Of a stretch of DNA of 64,000 bases, positions 36,302-46,098 are shown one piece after another; the stretch's first letter is position 1; every line of letters begins with the position of its first letter. This DNA is from Plectonema cf. radiosum LEGE 06105 (lineage in GTDB: Bacteria > Cyanobacteriota > Cyanobacteriia > Cyanobacteriales > Nostocaceae). Both the position numbers and the translations under genes were made by a program. The stretch is taken from NCBI RefSeq assembly GCF_015207665.1, contig NZ_JADEWL010000001.1, positions 94,019-158,018 on the forward strand, read 5' to 3'. The notes beneath the pieces were generated by a model, which did no database searches, had not been told where the DNA came from, and saw only the letters and a program-made list of their open reading frames with translations.

Positions 36302-36731
36302 TTGCTCTGTCTGAATCAGAAACGTAGGTATCATCATATTCGTTGCTAGCTGAATGTGATTTCAAGCTAACAGGACCAGTACCATAGTAGTAGATCAGCA
36401 ACATTGCACCAACTAAACCGAAGTTTTTCAGAAAACTATTCCATTCATTGGGATCAGCAAAAGGATTATGAAAAACGAATGTTGTCGGAACTAAAAATAT
36501 AATGAGTAAAATTGCTCCCAAACGTGGTTGAAAGCCTAATAAAATCGAAATTCCGCCGACTAAAGTACAGAATATATTACCAATAAGTAATAACTGCGGT
36601 ACAGGTAAACCTCTTTGAGTCATCATTTCTACAATTCCTTGAAAACCCAAAGTATTAGAAACCGCAGCTTTCAGAAAAATCGCTGAGAGAAAAGCTCTAC
36701 CTATTAACGGAATATATTTTTGAAAGCCCAT
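36294..36731 (-). CDS. DoxX family membrane protein (first of pair)
   Basis: The 145-residue protein has four membrane segments with RAFLSAIFLKAAVSN at the start and GISILLGFQPRLGAILLI in the middle, characteristic of DoxX. The C-terminal 25 residues are polar. It overlaps the second DoxX gene by 8 bp. It lies about 80 bp downstream of the NDH-2 gene, across a tandem repeat array, so the genes may form one transcript. A role in membrane quinone redox chemistry is inferred from context. Confidence 0.87.
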   Translation of the reverse strand: MGFQKYIPLIGRAFLSAIFLKAAVSNTLGFQGIVEMMTQRGLPVPQLLLIGNIFCTLVGGISILLGFQPRLGAILLIIFLVPTTFVFHNPFADPNEWNSFLKNFGLVGAMLLIYYYGTGPVSLKSHSASNEYDDTYVSDSDRANV

Positions 36732-36734
36732 AAT

Positions 36735-36802
36735 TGATTTTAGATTTTAGATTTTAGATTTTAGATTAGTTTTTAGGAGTTTTGAGTTTTGAGTTTTGAG
36801 TT
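36735..36802. repeat. Heptamer repeat arrays between NDH-2 and DoxX genes
   Basis: Two arrays stand side by side. The first repeats TTTAGAT about five times; the second repeats TTTTGAG three times. Confidence 0.9.
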
Positions 36803-36808
36803 AACTTA

Positions 36809-38068
36809 TTACTTGTTACTTCTTACTCGATTTGTAGAAATGATAATCCGCGATGCACTTTCACCGAAGAAATAATATTTCAGCCAGTTGAAAAGTACTC
36901 CTAAACGGTTGCGAATTCCGGGGAGATAAACTAGATGCACTTCTAACCACAGAAACCAAGCAATAAATCCTTTGATTGCAAATTTACCAATTTTCCCGAC
37001 TCCTGCGTGTTTTCCAACAATTGCTAAACGTCCTTTATTAAAATAATCAAAGGGTAATGGTATTTTACCGCTTATTTGTCGCCGAATGTTGTCTGCTGCG
37101 GTTTTACCTTGTTGAATTGCTTCTTGTGCTACTCCGTTAAATTCTTCTTCACTCTCAACGTAGGAAACGTCTCCTACACCATATACATTTTCATATCCAC
37201 AAAGTTGTAAAGTTTGTTCTACTAGAATTTTCTCTTTTGTGGCTGTTTTTACTGGTTGTTTGGTTTGTGGTATCGCTGCTAATACTCCCGCTGTCCAAAT
37301 TACTGTATCTGTAAATATAGCCGTGTCATCTTCGAGATATACAGCTTCAGAAGTGACTTTACTAACTTTAGAATTTAAATGTACTTTTATTCCCTGACGA
37401 CGCAACCATTTTTCGGTATATTTTCCTAATTTTTCCGGATAGCTGGCAAATAACCTTTCTCCTGATTGCACAAGTATGACTTGCGATCGATCGCGATTTA
37501 AGCTGGGATAATCTTTCCCCAAAGCACTATTAATCAATTCGCTTAAACTACCAGCTAACTCTACACCAGTTGCACCACCACCGACGATGACGAAAGTTAA
37601 TAACCGTATTCTTTCTGCTTCATTGGTAACTTTTACTGCCTGTTCAAAACGACTGAGGACTTGATTGCGAATTGCGATCGCGTCTGTCAAAGTCCGCATA
37701 GGAAAAGTATTTTCCATCGCTCCGGTGACTCCGAGATACTGCGTTTGGCTACCCGTAGCAATAACTAAATAATTGTAATCAATTGTGGTATTCTCGGCTT
37801 GAATAATTTGCTGGTCAAAATCAACTTTTTCGACGTGTGCTTGCAAAAAATTTACTGTTGAAAAACCTCGAAATAACCGACGCAAGGGATAAACTACTTG
37901 ATGGGGATAAAGTATAGCAGTGGCTACTTGATAGAGCATCGGAATAAAGGTGTGATAATTATGACGGTCAATCAATAAAACATTGACTCGATGTTTACCC
38001 AGCTTTTTCGCAGCTTCTATACCCGCAAAACCAGCACCGATGATTACGACTCTTGGTTGATGAGTCAT
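36809..38068 (-). CDS. Type II NADH dehydrogenase (NDH-2)
   Basis: This single-subunit flavoprotein of 419 residues oxidises NADH and reduces quinone without pumping protons. It has the FAD-binding VVIIGAGFAGIEAAKKLG at residues 7-24. The NAD-binding FVIVGGGATGVELAGSLSE is near 160-178, and the second FAD motif GYENVYGVGDVSYVE is near 292. A hydrophobic C-terminal segment (FIAWFLWLEVHLVYL, about 372-386) matches the membrane anchor of NDH-2. Several NDH-2 genes are usual in cyanobacteria, where they are thought to sense or poise the quinone pool. The downstream DoxX pair may share this role. Confidence 0.93.
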   Translation of the reverse strand: MTHQPRVVIIGAGFAGIEAAKKLGKHRVNVLLIDRHNYHTFIPMLYQVATAILYPHQVVYPLRRLFRGFSTVNFLQAHVEKVDFDQQIIQAENTTIDYNYLVIATGSQTQYLGVTGAMENTFPMRTLTDAIAIRNQVLSRFEQAVKVTNEAERIRLLTFVIVGGGATGVELAGSLSELINSALGKDYPSLNRDRSQVILVQSGERLFASYPEKLGKYTEKWLRRQGIKVHLNSKVSKVTSEAVYLEDDTAIFTDTVIWTAGVLAAIPQTKQPVKTATKEKILVEQTLQLCGYENVYGVGDVSYVESEEEFNGVAQEAIQQGKTAADNIRRQISGKIPLPFDYFNKGRLAIVGKHAGVGKIGKFAIKGFIAWFLWLEVHLVYLPGIRNRLGVLFNWLKYYFFGESASRIIISTNRVRSNK

Positions 38069-38981
38069 TTTTCTTTTATTGGTTTCGCTATCAGTGGACA
38101 GTTGACAGTGGACTTTTCTTTAACCTTTAACCTTGATTTATTTTAAAGAACATATTAACTACCTTTTTGAGTAAATTTGAAGACAAGGGTAAAAATCTAT
38201 CTTTAGACTTACGTCTTTAGACTTAGCTCTTTAGATTTAATTCTTTGATTGCTATTTATATCAAAATATCAAAAATATAAAACATATAAAAAATTGAACC
38301 TGGAAAGTTTTTCTCTATATAAATACTTAATAGCTGTAGTAATCCTGACTATTTTTTGATTGATATAGAGGGAAAATATTATAAGGTAACGCTATGTCTA
38401 AGAATTACTGATGGAATAAGTACAAATAATACGATGATGAGAACAGATGCTACATCCATAGAGTCTAATACTAATGTTTTATTAGATGACATTCCTCAAG
38501 GAGATTTCATAATAAATTCTGGCAAACAAAAAGGCATTTTTGTCGCTTAAATAACTAAAACACGTCTACACGGGTTCTAAATTAACTAGTCTACCGTAGC
38601 GGTGGACTTTGGAAGGTGTAGTAGCGGTTTAAATCGCCGGATACTTTTAAAACATCCTCTGACGCAGAACTTTCTCTTATATTGATTAATCTAGTGGCTA
38701 ATTACAATAAAATCCTAATTTTGACTATTTAATTTTACCAAACTTTATATATCTTATATATTTAATTAATTAATTAATTTTTGTATCTGTTTTATTTACA
38801 AGATTTTACTTAGTTTTAATTAACTTTATTAAACATAGATTACAACTAATAAATAGAATAATTATTTATTAAGTAAATAGGGCAGAATGGAGAGTAGTCT
38901 TAAATATGGAACCAAAATTATAACTTCAAATAATCAGGTTCAGATATACACAGCCATGCTTTGTCATTTGTCTAAATTTTG
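38069..38981. other. Non-coding stretch between NDH-2 and universal stress protein genes
   Basis: About 0.9 kb between divergent genes. It is very AT-rich at 38690-38880, with a TTAA/TAAT simple repeat at 38760-38780. A 64-codon frame starting with TTG at 38356 exists, but it has no ribosome binding site and no recognisable family, so I do not call it a gene. No riboswitch or clear operator was seen. Confidence 0.45.
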
Positions 38982-39905
38982 ATGACAAATAACAGAGTAA
39001 AATCGAGCAAGGCGGTGAAAACTCAAGCTAAGCAATCAAAAAATGTCCCTATGATGCAAAACATTTTGCTAGCTGTCTCAGGATTGGGACACGCTGAAGA
39101 GATGCTCAAACTGATGGAGGAAATACCATCAATTCAACGAGCAAAAGTTACCGTTTTGCACGTTGTTCCTCCACAAACTACCGCTGAAACAATGACAGCG
39201 AAGTGGGAAGAAGGTGGCAGAATTTTAGCAAGTGCGATTCAAAAATTGCAGCTAAATCCCAATCAAGTAAATTCTGTACTGCGTCAAGGTGAACCAAAAG
39301 ATGTAGTTTGTCAAGTTGCTGATGAAATCGACGCTGATTTGATTATTATGGGTTCAAGAGGACTCAAGCGTTTGCAGTCAATTTTGGCTAATTCGGTGAG
39401 TCAGTATGTTTTTCAATTGTCTTCTCGTCCAATGTTGCTGGTTAAAGATGACATTTATGTCAAACGAATTAACCGGGTTATGGTGGCAGTTGACAAATCA
39501 GATGCGTCGAAATACTGTTTAGACTTGGCTTTGTTTCTACTTCGGGATATTCCAGGTGGCGAGTTGATTGTAACTTATGTCATGACTGACTTAAAGAGTC
39601 CATCTGCGGAAACTGCCCAAATTAATGCGGAAAAACATCCGATTCTAGCCGCAGCAGTTGCTGAAGCTCAAAAACAAGGTATTAAGTCTCGTAGTATACT
39701 CAGCATTGGGAAGCCGGGCGAAAAAATTTGTAGTTTGGCACAAGAAATGAATGTAGACTTATTATTACTCGGTTCTCCAGACCGTCGCCCATCGATTGCT
39801 AAGAATTTTGTTGATTTGGATAAACTTTTAGGTGCTTCTCTATCTGATTATGTCAGAATTAATGCTACCTGTCCGGTTTTATTAGCGCGGACTGCGGCAG
39901 CTTAG
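38982..39905 (+). CDS. Tandem universal stress protein (two UspA domains)
   Basis: The protein holds two UspA domains after a basic 24-residue N-terminal extension. Domain 1 (about 25-155) ends with IIMGSRGLKRLQSILANSVSQYV. Domain 2 (about 162-305) contains VMVAVDKSDASKYCL and ends with LLLLGSPDRR and later SLSDYVRINATCPVLLAR. In each the G-(S/x)-x-x-x-(R/x) loop suggests ATP binding; the second is more divergent because SPDRR replaces the classic glycine pattern. Such proteins respond to stress or signal energy state. The ATG at 38982 is chosen over an adjacent TTG. A strong hairpin follows at 39969. Confidence 0.9.
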   Translation: MTNNRVKSSKAVKTQAKQSKNVPMMQNILLAVSGLGHAEEMLKLMEEIPSIQRAKVTVLHVVPPQTTAETMTAKWEEGGRILASAIQKLQLNPNQVNSVLRQGEPKDVVCQVADEIDADLIIMGSRGLKRLQSILANSVSQYVFQLSSRPMLLVKDDIYVKRINRVMVAVDKSDASKYCLDLALFLLRDIPGGELIVTYVMTDLKSPSAETAQINAEKHPILAAAVAEAQKQGIKSRSILSIGKPGEKICSLAQEMNVDLLLLGSPDRRPSIAKNFVDLDKLLGASLSDYVRINATCPVLLARTAAA

Positions 39906-39968
39906 ATTTTAGATTATACACTGTTATTTCAACTCATTTAAGTTTCTCCTAAATCGCGGTTGATAGAT

Positions 39969-39999
39969 AAAACCCCTACACTTTCGGTGTAAGGGTTTT
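39969..39999. terminator. Bidirectional hairpin terminator between usp and psbM
   Basis: The arms AAAACCCCTACAC and GTGTAAGGGTTTT pair with one mismatch around a five-base TTTCG loop. T-runs on the right and A-runs on the left allow use by both converging genes. Confidence 0.8.
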
Positions 40000-40032
40000 T
40001 CCTTTCAAATAATTCGGTAATTAATTGAATAT

Positions 40033-40152
40033 CTAAGTGTCTTTTCTTCCACCTTCGCGGCTAACGGTAAGGGTGTAAAGTCCTATTAAAAAAACCGTGG
40101 GAACTAGTACGAACAAAATGCTCGCTATGAATCCCAAATCATTAGTTTGCAT
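40033..40152 (-). CDS. psbM: Photosystem II reaction centre protein M
   Basis: This 39-residue single-span membrane protein starts MQTNDLGFIASILFVLVPTV and ends in SREGGRKDT, an excellent match to PsbM. It sits at the dimer interface of photosystem II in the thylakoid membrane. It is slightly longer at the C-terminus than the common 34-36 residues. The gene lies alone between the usp terminator and a 2Fe-2S protein gene in the same orientation, about 130 bp apart. Confidence 0.96.
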   Translation of the reverse strand: MQTNDLGFIASILFVLVPTVFLIGLYTLTVSREGGRKDT

Positions 40153-40285
40153 AGTTATATTGCCCCTAGGATTGATTTGTAGCCAATACTTTTAGGATAA
40201 CATTACTGATGCCCTAGCTGACTAATATCAAGACGAGACAAAGTAGAGTAAATAGAAAATACTGCAATCTCAAAAGATATAATTA

Positions 40286-40582
40286 TCAAGGCTTGGTTAC
40301 TACACTCACTGAACCGTTAACCAAGGTTTGACAAGCAAGGCGATAATTATCCGGCTTTTTTTTCAAAATTTTGCTTTCTGCATCCGTGAGAGGTGAGAGA
40401 TTTTCCATACCTTCTGTTATCTCTACAATACAGGTTCCACACTGCCCCGCACCTCCACAGTTCATCATTTTTCCCCATACCTTATAGATATCAATGCCGT
40501 TTTCCATGGCTTTCAATCGTAAATTAGCACCATCCGCTGCTATTACTTGTTTATTTTCTTTAACAAAGTTAATGTTGCCCAT
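40286..40582 (-). CDS. 2Fe-2S ferredoxin-like protein
   Basis: The 98-residue protein has a plant/adrenodoxin-type 2Fe-2S site: [10 protein letters not shown] near residues 42-51 and a fourth Cys in RLACQTLV near 83. The N-terminal strands and the C-terminal SVSVVTKP fit the fold. It differs clearly from the classical photosynthetic ferredoxin encoded at 50698 (low acidity, spacing C-x5-C-x2-C). An electron-transfer role is certain as a class; its partner is unknown. The position between psbM and psbK hints at a photosynthetic or thylakoid redox function. A GGAGG ribosome binding site precedes the ATG. Confidence 0.9.
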   Translation of the reverse strand: MGNINFVKENKQVIAADGANLRLKAMENGIDIYKVWGKMMNCGGAGQCGTCIVEITEGMENLSPLTDAESKILKKKPDNYRLACQTLVNGSVSVVTKP

Positions 40583-40680
40583 AACTAATACCTCCTTAAA
40601 TATTATTTGTATGTATTTCTCATTCTTAATTTATTACAAAAAGTTAAGAAATATCAAATTTAGCAAAGAGATTCTGGTTA

Positions 40681-40713
40681 AAAAAAATAAGACAGACTTT
40701 GGGAGCCTGTCTT
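40681..40713 (-). terminator. Rho-independent terminator of psbK
   Basis: The arms AAGACAG and CTGTCTT enclose an 11-base loop. In the minus direction the hairpin is followed by a run of T (read from 40688 to 40681), directly after the psbK stop. Confidence 0.8.
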
Positions 40714-40736
40714 TAAAAGATTATTTATAGGTCAAC

Positions 40737-40874
40737 TTACTTGAAACCTACAGCAGCTTGCCAAACAAAAGCTAGTAACAAAAAGAAGACGGGAATAATT
40801 GGGAGAACATCTACCAAGGGGTCAAAAATTTGATAGGCTTCCGGCAGTTTCGCTAATAATAGTGCTACTTCCAT
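40737..40874 (-). CDS. psbK: Photosystem II reaction centre protein K
   Basis: The 45-residue protein reads [20 protein letters not shown], continues with [18 protein letters not shown] and ends AAVGFK, an almost complete match to PsbK. The leader before KLPEAY is cleaved in mature PsbK. It is a single-span subunit near CP43 in photosystem II. As in other cyanobacteria it lies downstream of tgt on the same strand, here with about 600 bp of repeats between. A terminator follows immediately. Confidence 0.97.
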   Translation of the reverse strand: MEVALLLAKLPEAYQIFDPLVDVLPIIPVFFLLLAFVWQAAVGFK

Positions 40875-40957
40875 TTTTGTTTAAATCCAAGTATCCAACA
40901 CAGCTTTCATAATTGAGAAGTATCTTAACACGATTGGGTAATCAATAAATAATTGTT

Positions 40958-41006
40958 AGGAGTTATGAATTAAGAGTTATGAGTTATGAGTTAAGAGTTA
41001 TGAGTT
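40958..41006. repeat. GAGTTAT/GAGTTAA tandem heptamers
   Basis: About seven heptamer units lie in the spacer between psbK and tgt. There is no coding potential. Confidence 0.85.
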
Positions 41007-41042
41007 AATCGAACTTAGTGAAAAGGCATATTAATAGTCGTA

Positions 41043-41230
41043 GGGTGTGTGACGCTTGAATAAATATAGCGGTTTTCACTTGGGTGCAATACAAATTTTA
41101 CCTCACCCCGCCCTTTGGGCACCCCTCTCCAAGGCATCGGAGAGGGGAGGGGGTGAGGTTTTAGTGTATTGGACTCAACTGAAATTTGCTATATTTTACG
41201 AAATAACAAGATTTGTAGCGTCACGCACCA
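41043..41230. mobile_element. MITE-like palindromic element
   Basis: The ends GGGTGTGTGACGCT and AGCGTCACGCACC are near-complementary. Inside them AATATAGCGG and GCTATATT form a second inverted pair. At the centre CCTCACCCCGCCC faces GAGGGGGTGAGG. No transposase is encoded. The nested inverted repeats and sharp ends suggest a small non-autonomous element of about 188 bp. Confidence 0.6.
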
Positions 41231-41316
41231 GCCGAAGTTTGTGATAATATCGTAAATTCTCTTTAAGTAAGCATCATTAACTAACCTTAATTTTACGTGA
41301 GTTCGACTCTTATCAC

Positions 41317-41379
41317 AGAAGTCGGGTTTTTATGAATATTTTGTGGTGTTACAGATATTAATCGTAAAAATCGACTTCT
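41317..41379. repeat. Hairpin element (AGAAGTCGGGTTTT family)
   Basis: The arms AGAAGTCGGGTTTT and AAAAATCGACTTCT pair with two mismatches around a loop that again contains GTGTTACAGATA. It is related to 22716-22781 and 54576-54637. It lies downstream of tgt and may act as its terminator. Confidence 0.6.
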
Positions 41380-41468
41380 TACCGCCACAAAAAATTCAGG
41401 TTTTACAGCTTATTTTCGTCTGTGATTGAGTAATCGTGAATTCTTCATCGAACTAACCTTACTTAATA

Positions 41469-42605
<1,137 letters not shown>

Positions 42606-42624
42606 TTAACTTATTAAATCAAAT

Positions 42625-43077
42625 TTAGAACATATCCGAACAATCATCATCAATTTCGGCATCCCATTTAGCTGATAATACCTGTTCCATCATTGCTTCA
42701 ATGGCACTGGTATTCCAACAACGTTCTTGTCGTTCCTGCATGGGAGTAGACAGAGGAATCAACCGCAAACGCATTCCTTCCTGAACTAAATCTAAACAAG
42801 CCTCCTTTTCCGATGACTGCTGAAGTTCCAAATAATCGAAACTATAAACATTCAAATAAAGAGCGTGATTCGCGACTAATGTGGAGCGTCGGGGATTTGC
42901 AAAAACTTCCATTACATCCCCTTCACCCTCCCCGCACACTTCACCATCTTGGGTGTAAGCATAGCGGACGCGACCTAAATCCGCCAGTAATCGCCGCATA
43001 TCAAGCTTGTTTACGATGACACCTGTGTTGACAATGCATGGAGCTGGTATTTTGGGAGAAGGTAGATGGTGATTCAT
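42625..43077 (-). CDS. Conserved hypothetical protein upstream of tgt
   Basis: About 150 residues, soluble, with no signal peptide. Notable segments are VNKLDMRRLLADLGRVRYAY, FANPRRSTLVANHALYLNVY and an acidic C-terminus (DAEIDDDCSDMF). I do not assign it to a named family; it resembles conserved cyanobacterial hypothetical proteins. The start is probably the ATG at 43077; an ATG two codons upstream is possible. Proximity to tgt is the only clue to context and does not prove a link. Confidence 0.65.
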   Translation of the reverse strand: MNHHLPSPKIPAPCIVNTGVIVNKLDMRRLLADLGRVRYAYTQDGEVCGEGEGDVMEVFANPRRSTLVANHALYLNVYSFDYLELQQSSEKEACLDLVQEGMRLRLIPLSTPMQERQERCWNTSAIEAMMEQVLSAKWDAEIDDDCSDMF

Positions 43078-43458
43078 AATCAAATAGCTTTGTGAGCAAA
43101 GGTGAATTACAACGTTATAGCCTGCATAACCAATGACTCAGCGGTAATCTATGCCCTGTAATATATAAATATCAGATTTTGGCAACAACCGCTGAAACTA
43201 GCTGACATTAATTATTAGCCTTTTTTCAAAGTACACAAAACACTACCATCGATTAAAATGCAATTTTTTATGACTCATGGAACTGTAATAAATATTACTA
43301 ACTTATTATTCTTTACTTAGATAAGCATAACAAATTTTTTGGCTCAGTTTCTCATCCAAATAAATCTTATTTCAAGTTTTAAAATTTGATACTGTTATTT
43401 GTGCGGGAATGATGGGTACCATTGTTTTCATCTTACTTAAGTAGTTAATTTGACTTGC
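43078..43458. promoter_or_regulatory. Divergent spacer upstream of cobS
   Basis: About 380 bp of AT-rich sequence between divergent genes must contain both promoters. I looked for a cobalamin riboswitch before cobS and saw no convincing B12-box or paired core. Confidence 0.35.
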
Positions 43459-44232
43459 ATGAATTTTCCGTATCAGTGGTGTAAAAATCAAGCTTTAAAT
43501 ACAGTGGCAAGTATCATATTTTATACTTCTATCCCAATGCCATATGTAGAAAATTTAAAGTTTGACCAGGTAGCGCGTTTTGCTCCAGCGATAGGACTGA
43601 TAATTGGGGGAATATTAGGATTATTTGATATTGTAGCTAATTTTTTAGAAATACCCGTGTTTACTCGCAGTGCATTAGTGGTAGTAAGTTGGATTGCGAT
43701 TACGGGAGGATTACACCTGGATGGAGCAATGGATACAGCTGATGGGTTAGCAGTAATGGATCAAGAGCGACGTTTGGAGGTAATGAGCGATAGTGCGACA
43801 GGAGCCTTTGGAGCAATGGCGGCAATTATTTTAGTATTGCTTAAAACAGTGGCATTAATAGATATACAAGAAAATCGTTGGTTGATATTAATGGCTGCTT
43901 GTGGATGGGCACGCTGGGGGCAGATATTGGCGATCGCCAGATATGATTATCTCAAACCAACAGGTAAAGGTGCGTTTCACAAGCAAGCCATTCGTTCCTA
44001 CAAAGACGTTTTACCTTCAGTATTACTATTATTGAGTTTGAGCGCTGTAATGTTATTACTCGATCAATATTACTTATTATTGGCAATTGCGATCGCCCTT
44101 ACAGGAAGCACATTTGCTTTTCTCACAGGTGCTTGGTTCAACCACAAATTAGGCGGACATACCGGGGATACCTACGGTGCAGTTGTAGAATGGACTGAGG
44201 CACTTTTTCTTTGCGTTATGACAATACAATAG
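43459..44232 (+). CDS. cobS: Adenosylcobinamide-GDP ribazoletransferase (cobalamin synthase)
   Basis: The 257-residue membrane enzyme joins adenosylcobinamide-GDP and alpha-ribazole in the last steps of cobalamin (or pseudocobalamin) synthesis. FYTSIPMP near the start and [17 protein letters not shown] (around 95-111), which has the acidic metal-binding residues, are diagnostic, as is GHTGDTYGA near the end. Several hydrophobic helices are present. The ATG at 43459 is preferred to an in-frame TTG at 43450. A heptamer repeat array directly follows the stop. Confidence 0.95.
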   Translation: MNFPYQWCKNQALNTVASIIFYTSIPMPYVENLKFDQVARFAPAIGLIIGGILGLFDIVANFLEIPVFTRSALVVVSWIAITGGLHLDGAMDTADGLAVMDQERRLEVMSDSATGAFGAMAAIILVLLKTVALIDIQENRWLILMAACGWARWGQILAIARYDYLKPTGKGAFHKQAIRSYKDVLPSVLLLLSLSAVMLLLDQYYLLLAIAIALTGSTFAFLTGAWFNHKLGGHTGDTYGAVVEWTEALFLCVMTIQ

Positions 44233-44272
44233 GTTAAAGGTCAAAGGTTAAAGGTTAAAGGTTAAAGGTTAT
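44229..44272. repeat. AGGTTAA tandem heptamers
   Basis: Five or six units of AAAGGTT/AAGGTTA start at the cobS stop codon. Similar AAAGGTC units lie at 63905-63945. Confidence 0.85.
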
Positions 44273-44319
44273 AACTTATAATTTTCTCCCCATCCCCTTG
44301 TCTCCTTGTCCCCCCATCC

Positions 44320-44787
44320 CTACTTAACCGGCTTCAACCGCGTTACTTTCAGCTTAAAATTGCCGATTCCGGTTTCTCCGAAAGAACGAACCCTAACAAT
44401 GTAAATTCCGGGTTTGGTAATACGGGTGAAAAGTAGAGAATTACTGCTACCATCAGGGCCATCATCATTTTCGGCGATAGTGGAACCATCGGGTCCAAGC
44501 AATGTAATAATACTGTCAAAGCTATCTGAAGATAGGTCGATGGCTAAATTATCGCCTTTTGCTAAATTCACCAGATAATCGCGAGCAAAACCACCTTCTC
44601 CTGTGGGGATATCTTTTTCCGACAGAGCATCAGAAATTTCATAGGTGTCAGGTAAAGGTATTGGATTATAAAATTTATTCGCTTGTTTATTTGTTTGAGC
44701 AAAAGCTGTTGTACTAATACTGAATGCGATTAACGTAGCAGGAATCAACCTAAATTGTCCTAAACCTAGGGCTTTAGTCTTACTCAT
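44320..44787 (-). CDS. Secreted protein with pre-peptidase C-terminal (PPC) domain
   Basis: The 155-residue protein has an N-terminal signal peptide ending near AFAQ (residue 31). A single PPC-type beta-sandwich domain follows, with the pattern FARDYLVNLAKGDNLAIDLSS, FDSIITLLGPDGSTIAENDD and PGIYIVRVRSFG. PPC domains accompany secreted proteases or bind surface ligands; here the domain stands alone with no catalytic part. It is probably periplasmic or extracellular. A specific role cannot be given. Confidence 0.85.
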   Translation of the reverse strand: MSKTKALGLGQFRLIPATLIAFSISTTAFAQTNKQANKFYNPIPLPDTYEISDALSEKDIPTGEGGFARDYLVNLAKGDNLAIDLSSDSFDSIITLLGPDGSTIAENDDGPDGSSNSLLFTRITKPGIYIVRVRSFGETGIGNFKLKVTRLKPVK

Positions 44788-44858
44788 GATTATAAGTAGT
44801 TTTTTTGTAACAATAATCTTAATTTTGACTAATTATAATTGGGAGCGGACACTCTTGT

Positions 44859-45533
44859 TTATGAATTCTTTGTATGGTTAGCCTTTGAGGGAACAGCAAC
44901 AACCGCAACTCCCGAAACTACAATTCCACTTTTACTCAAAGTTTCTATAGCAGACTTAACAGTAGTACCCGTAGTGTAGATATCATCAACTAAGACTACC
45001 GGGACATTACTCGGATAACGAAAATCCTTTCCTAATTCAAAAGCTTGAGTTAAGGTTTTTTTTCGCTCAGTTGGTGATAATCCAAATAGTGCCTCAGTTG
45101 CTTTTACCCTTTGTAATCCGTTTACTTTTAATTTTAGACCAGTTGTTTGACAAAAGCTTTGTGCAATCAGCGCTGCTTGGTTAAAACCTCGTTGCTTTTG
45201 TTTGTCGGGGTGCATGGGAATCGGAACAACTATTAAAGAATGCTCATTTCCATAATTTTCCAACCATACTTCCCCCAACCATTCACCGAGGGGACGAGCA
45301 ATTTCCGGGTGATTGTCATATTTCATTGTCGCGATCGCACGTTTGATGGCTCCACCATAACCACCCCAAGCAATTACTTTTGGAAAACTGTCTTGAGGGT
45401 GATTCGAGTCACTTAAACGGCACTTTTGTAATTGTTTATGACAATATTCACAAAATTCTTGGGAAGCAGGGCGCTGACATAAAGGACAATTTGACTTTAA
45501 AAAAAGATTAAGAAAATTCTCAAAAATTTGCAT
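44859..45533 (-). CDS. comF: ComF family phosphoribosyltransferase-like protein
   Basis: The 224-residue protein has an N-terminal zinc-ribbon, CPLCQRPASQEFCEYCHKQL (residues 16-35). It has the PRTase loop VVLVDDIYTTGTTVKSAIE near 177, and RGFNQAALIA in between. ComF proteins support DNA uptake in naturally competent bacteria, probably in handling incoming single strands. Cyanobacterial homologues are thought to do the same, although direct evidence is limited. It lies 19 bp downstream of a GNAT gene, with a short tandem repeat in the gap. Confidence 0.92.
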   Translation of the reverse strand: MQIFENFLNLFLKSNCPLCQRPASQEFCEYCHKQLQKCRLSDSNHPQDSFPKVIAWGGYGGAIKRAIATMKYDNHPEIARPLGEWLGEVWLENYGNEHSLIVVPIPMHPDKQKQRGFNQAALIAQSFCQTTGLKLKVNGLQRVKATEALFGLSPTERKKTLTQAFELGKDFRYPSNVPVVLVDDIYTTGTTVKSAIETLSKSGIVVSGVAVVAVPSKANHTKNS

Positions 45534-45552
45534 TCATTATATATGGTAATTG

Positions 45553-46047
45553 TTAACTGTTAACTGTTAACTGTTTTAAGTAAACCCTGTCGCAGCGTTT
45601 TGTTTCTACACCTGTTGCAGCAATATAACCATTACTTTCATAAAGCTTGACAGCTTCACTCAAAACGCTAGCAGTTTCAATCCAAATTTCTTGGAAGCCA
45701 CGACAGCTAATTGCTGCTTCTAACTGTTGTAACAAATATTTCCCCAATCCAAAACCTCTAACTTTGGGCAATAAATACATTTTGCGTATTTCTACAGCCT
45801 TTTCACCGCGTTCTATAGGATAATAAGCTCCCGTACCAACAATTTGACCTTGGTATTCAATTACCCAAAATTCGCCGCCCTTAGCTAGGTAGTAATCTTC
45901 CACTTGCAATACATCTTGATCAGCACCATCTGGTTCCCAACCCAAACCATATTTCGATAATACAGAGCGAATTACTTCAGCCGCAAAATCGCGATCGCAA
46001 GGTTTCCATTCACGAATTAAATAATCTCGAAAATAAAGACTTGGCAT
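45553..46047 (-). CDS. GNAT family N-acetyltransferase
   Basis: The 164-residue protein has a GNAT fold. Its acetyl-CoA-binding motif A is IRKMYLLPKVRGFGLGKYLL (residues 85-104, with R-G-x-G-L-G), and YESNGYIAATG follows near 140. The acceptor substrate is unknown. Upstream, between it and miaE, is a TTTTGGA/TTTTAGA repeat array. The last codons run into GTTAACT repeats just before comF. Confidence 0.88.
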   Translation of the reverse strand: MPSLYFRDYLIREWKPCDRDFAAEVIRSVLSKYGLGWEPDGADQDVLQVEDYYLAKGGEFWVIEYQGQIVGTGAYYPIERGEKAVEIRKMYLLPKVRGFGLGKYLLQQLEAAISCRGFQEIWIETASVLSEAVKLYESNGYIAATGVETKRCDRVYLKQLTVNS

Positions 46048-46049
46048 TT

Positions 46050-46085
46050 GGAATTTTGGATTTTAGATTTTGGATTTTAGATTGG
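46050..46085. repeat. TTTGGAT/TTTAGAT tandem heptamers
   Basis: Five units lie between the GNAT gene and miaE, of the same type as those at 36735, 51459 and 63866. Confidence 0.85.
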
Positions 46086-46098
46086 TAGTTTTCAACTG

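Noticed and set aside
38356..38550. 64-codon open frame with a TTG start in the spacer upstream of the stress protein gene
   Set aside because: It has no ribosome binding site, no recognisable family and an unremarkable composition; it is probably chance.
41290..41330. GAGTTCGACTC resembling a tRNA T-arm
   Set aside because: No acceptor, D-arm or anticodon arm can be folded around it; the sequence belongs to a dispersed hairpin.
43078..43458. Possible cobalamin riboswitch before cobS
   Set aside because: No B12-box or matching paired core could be found by eye.
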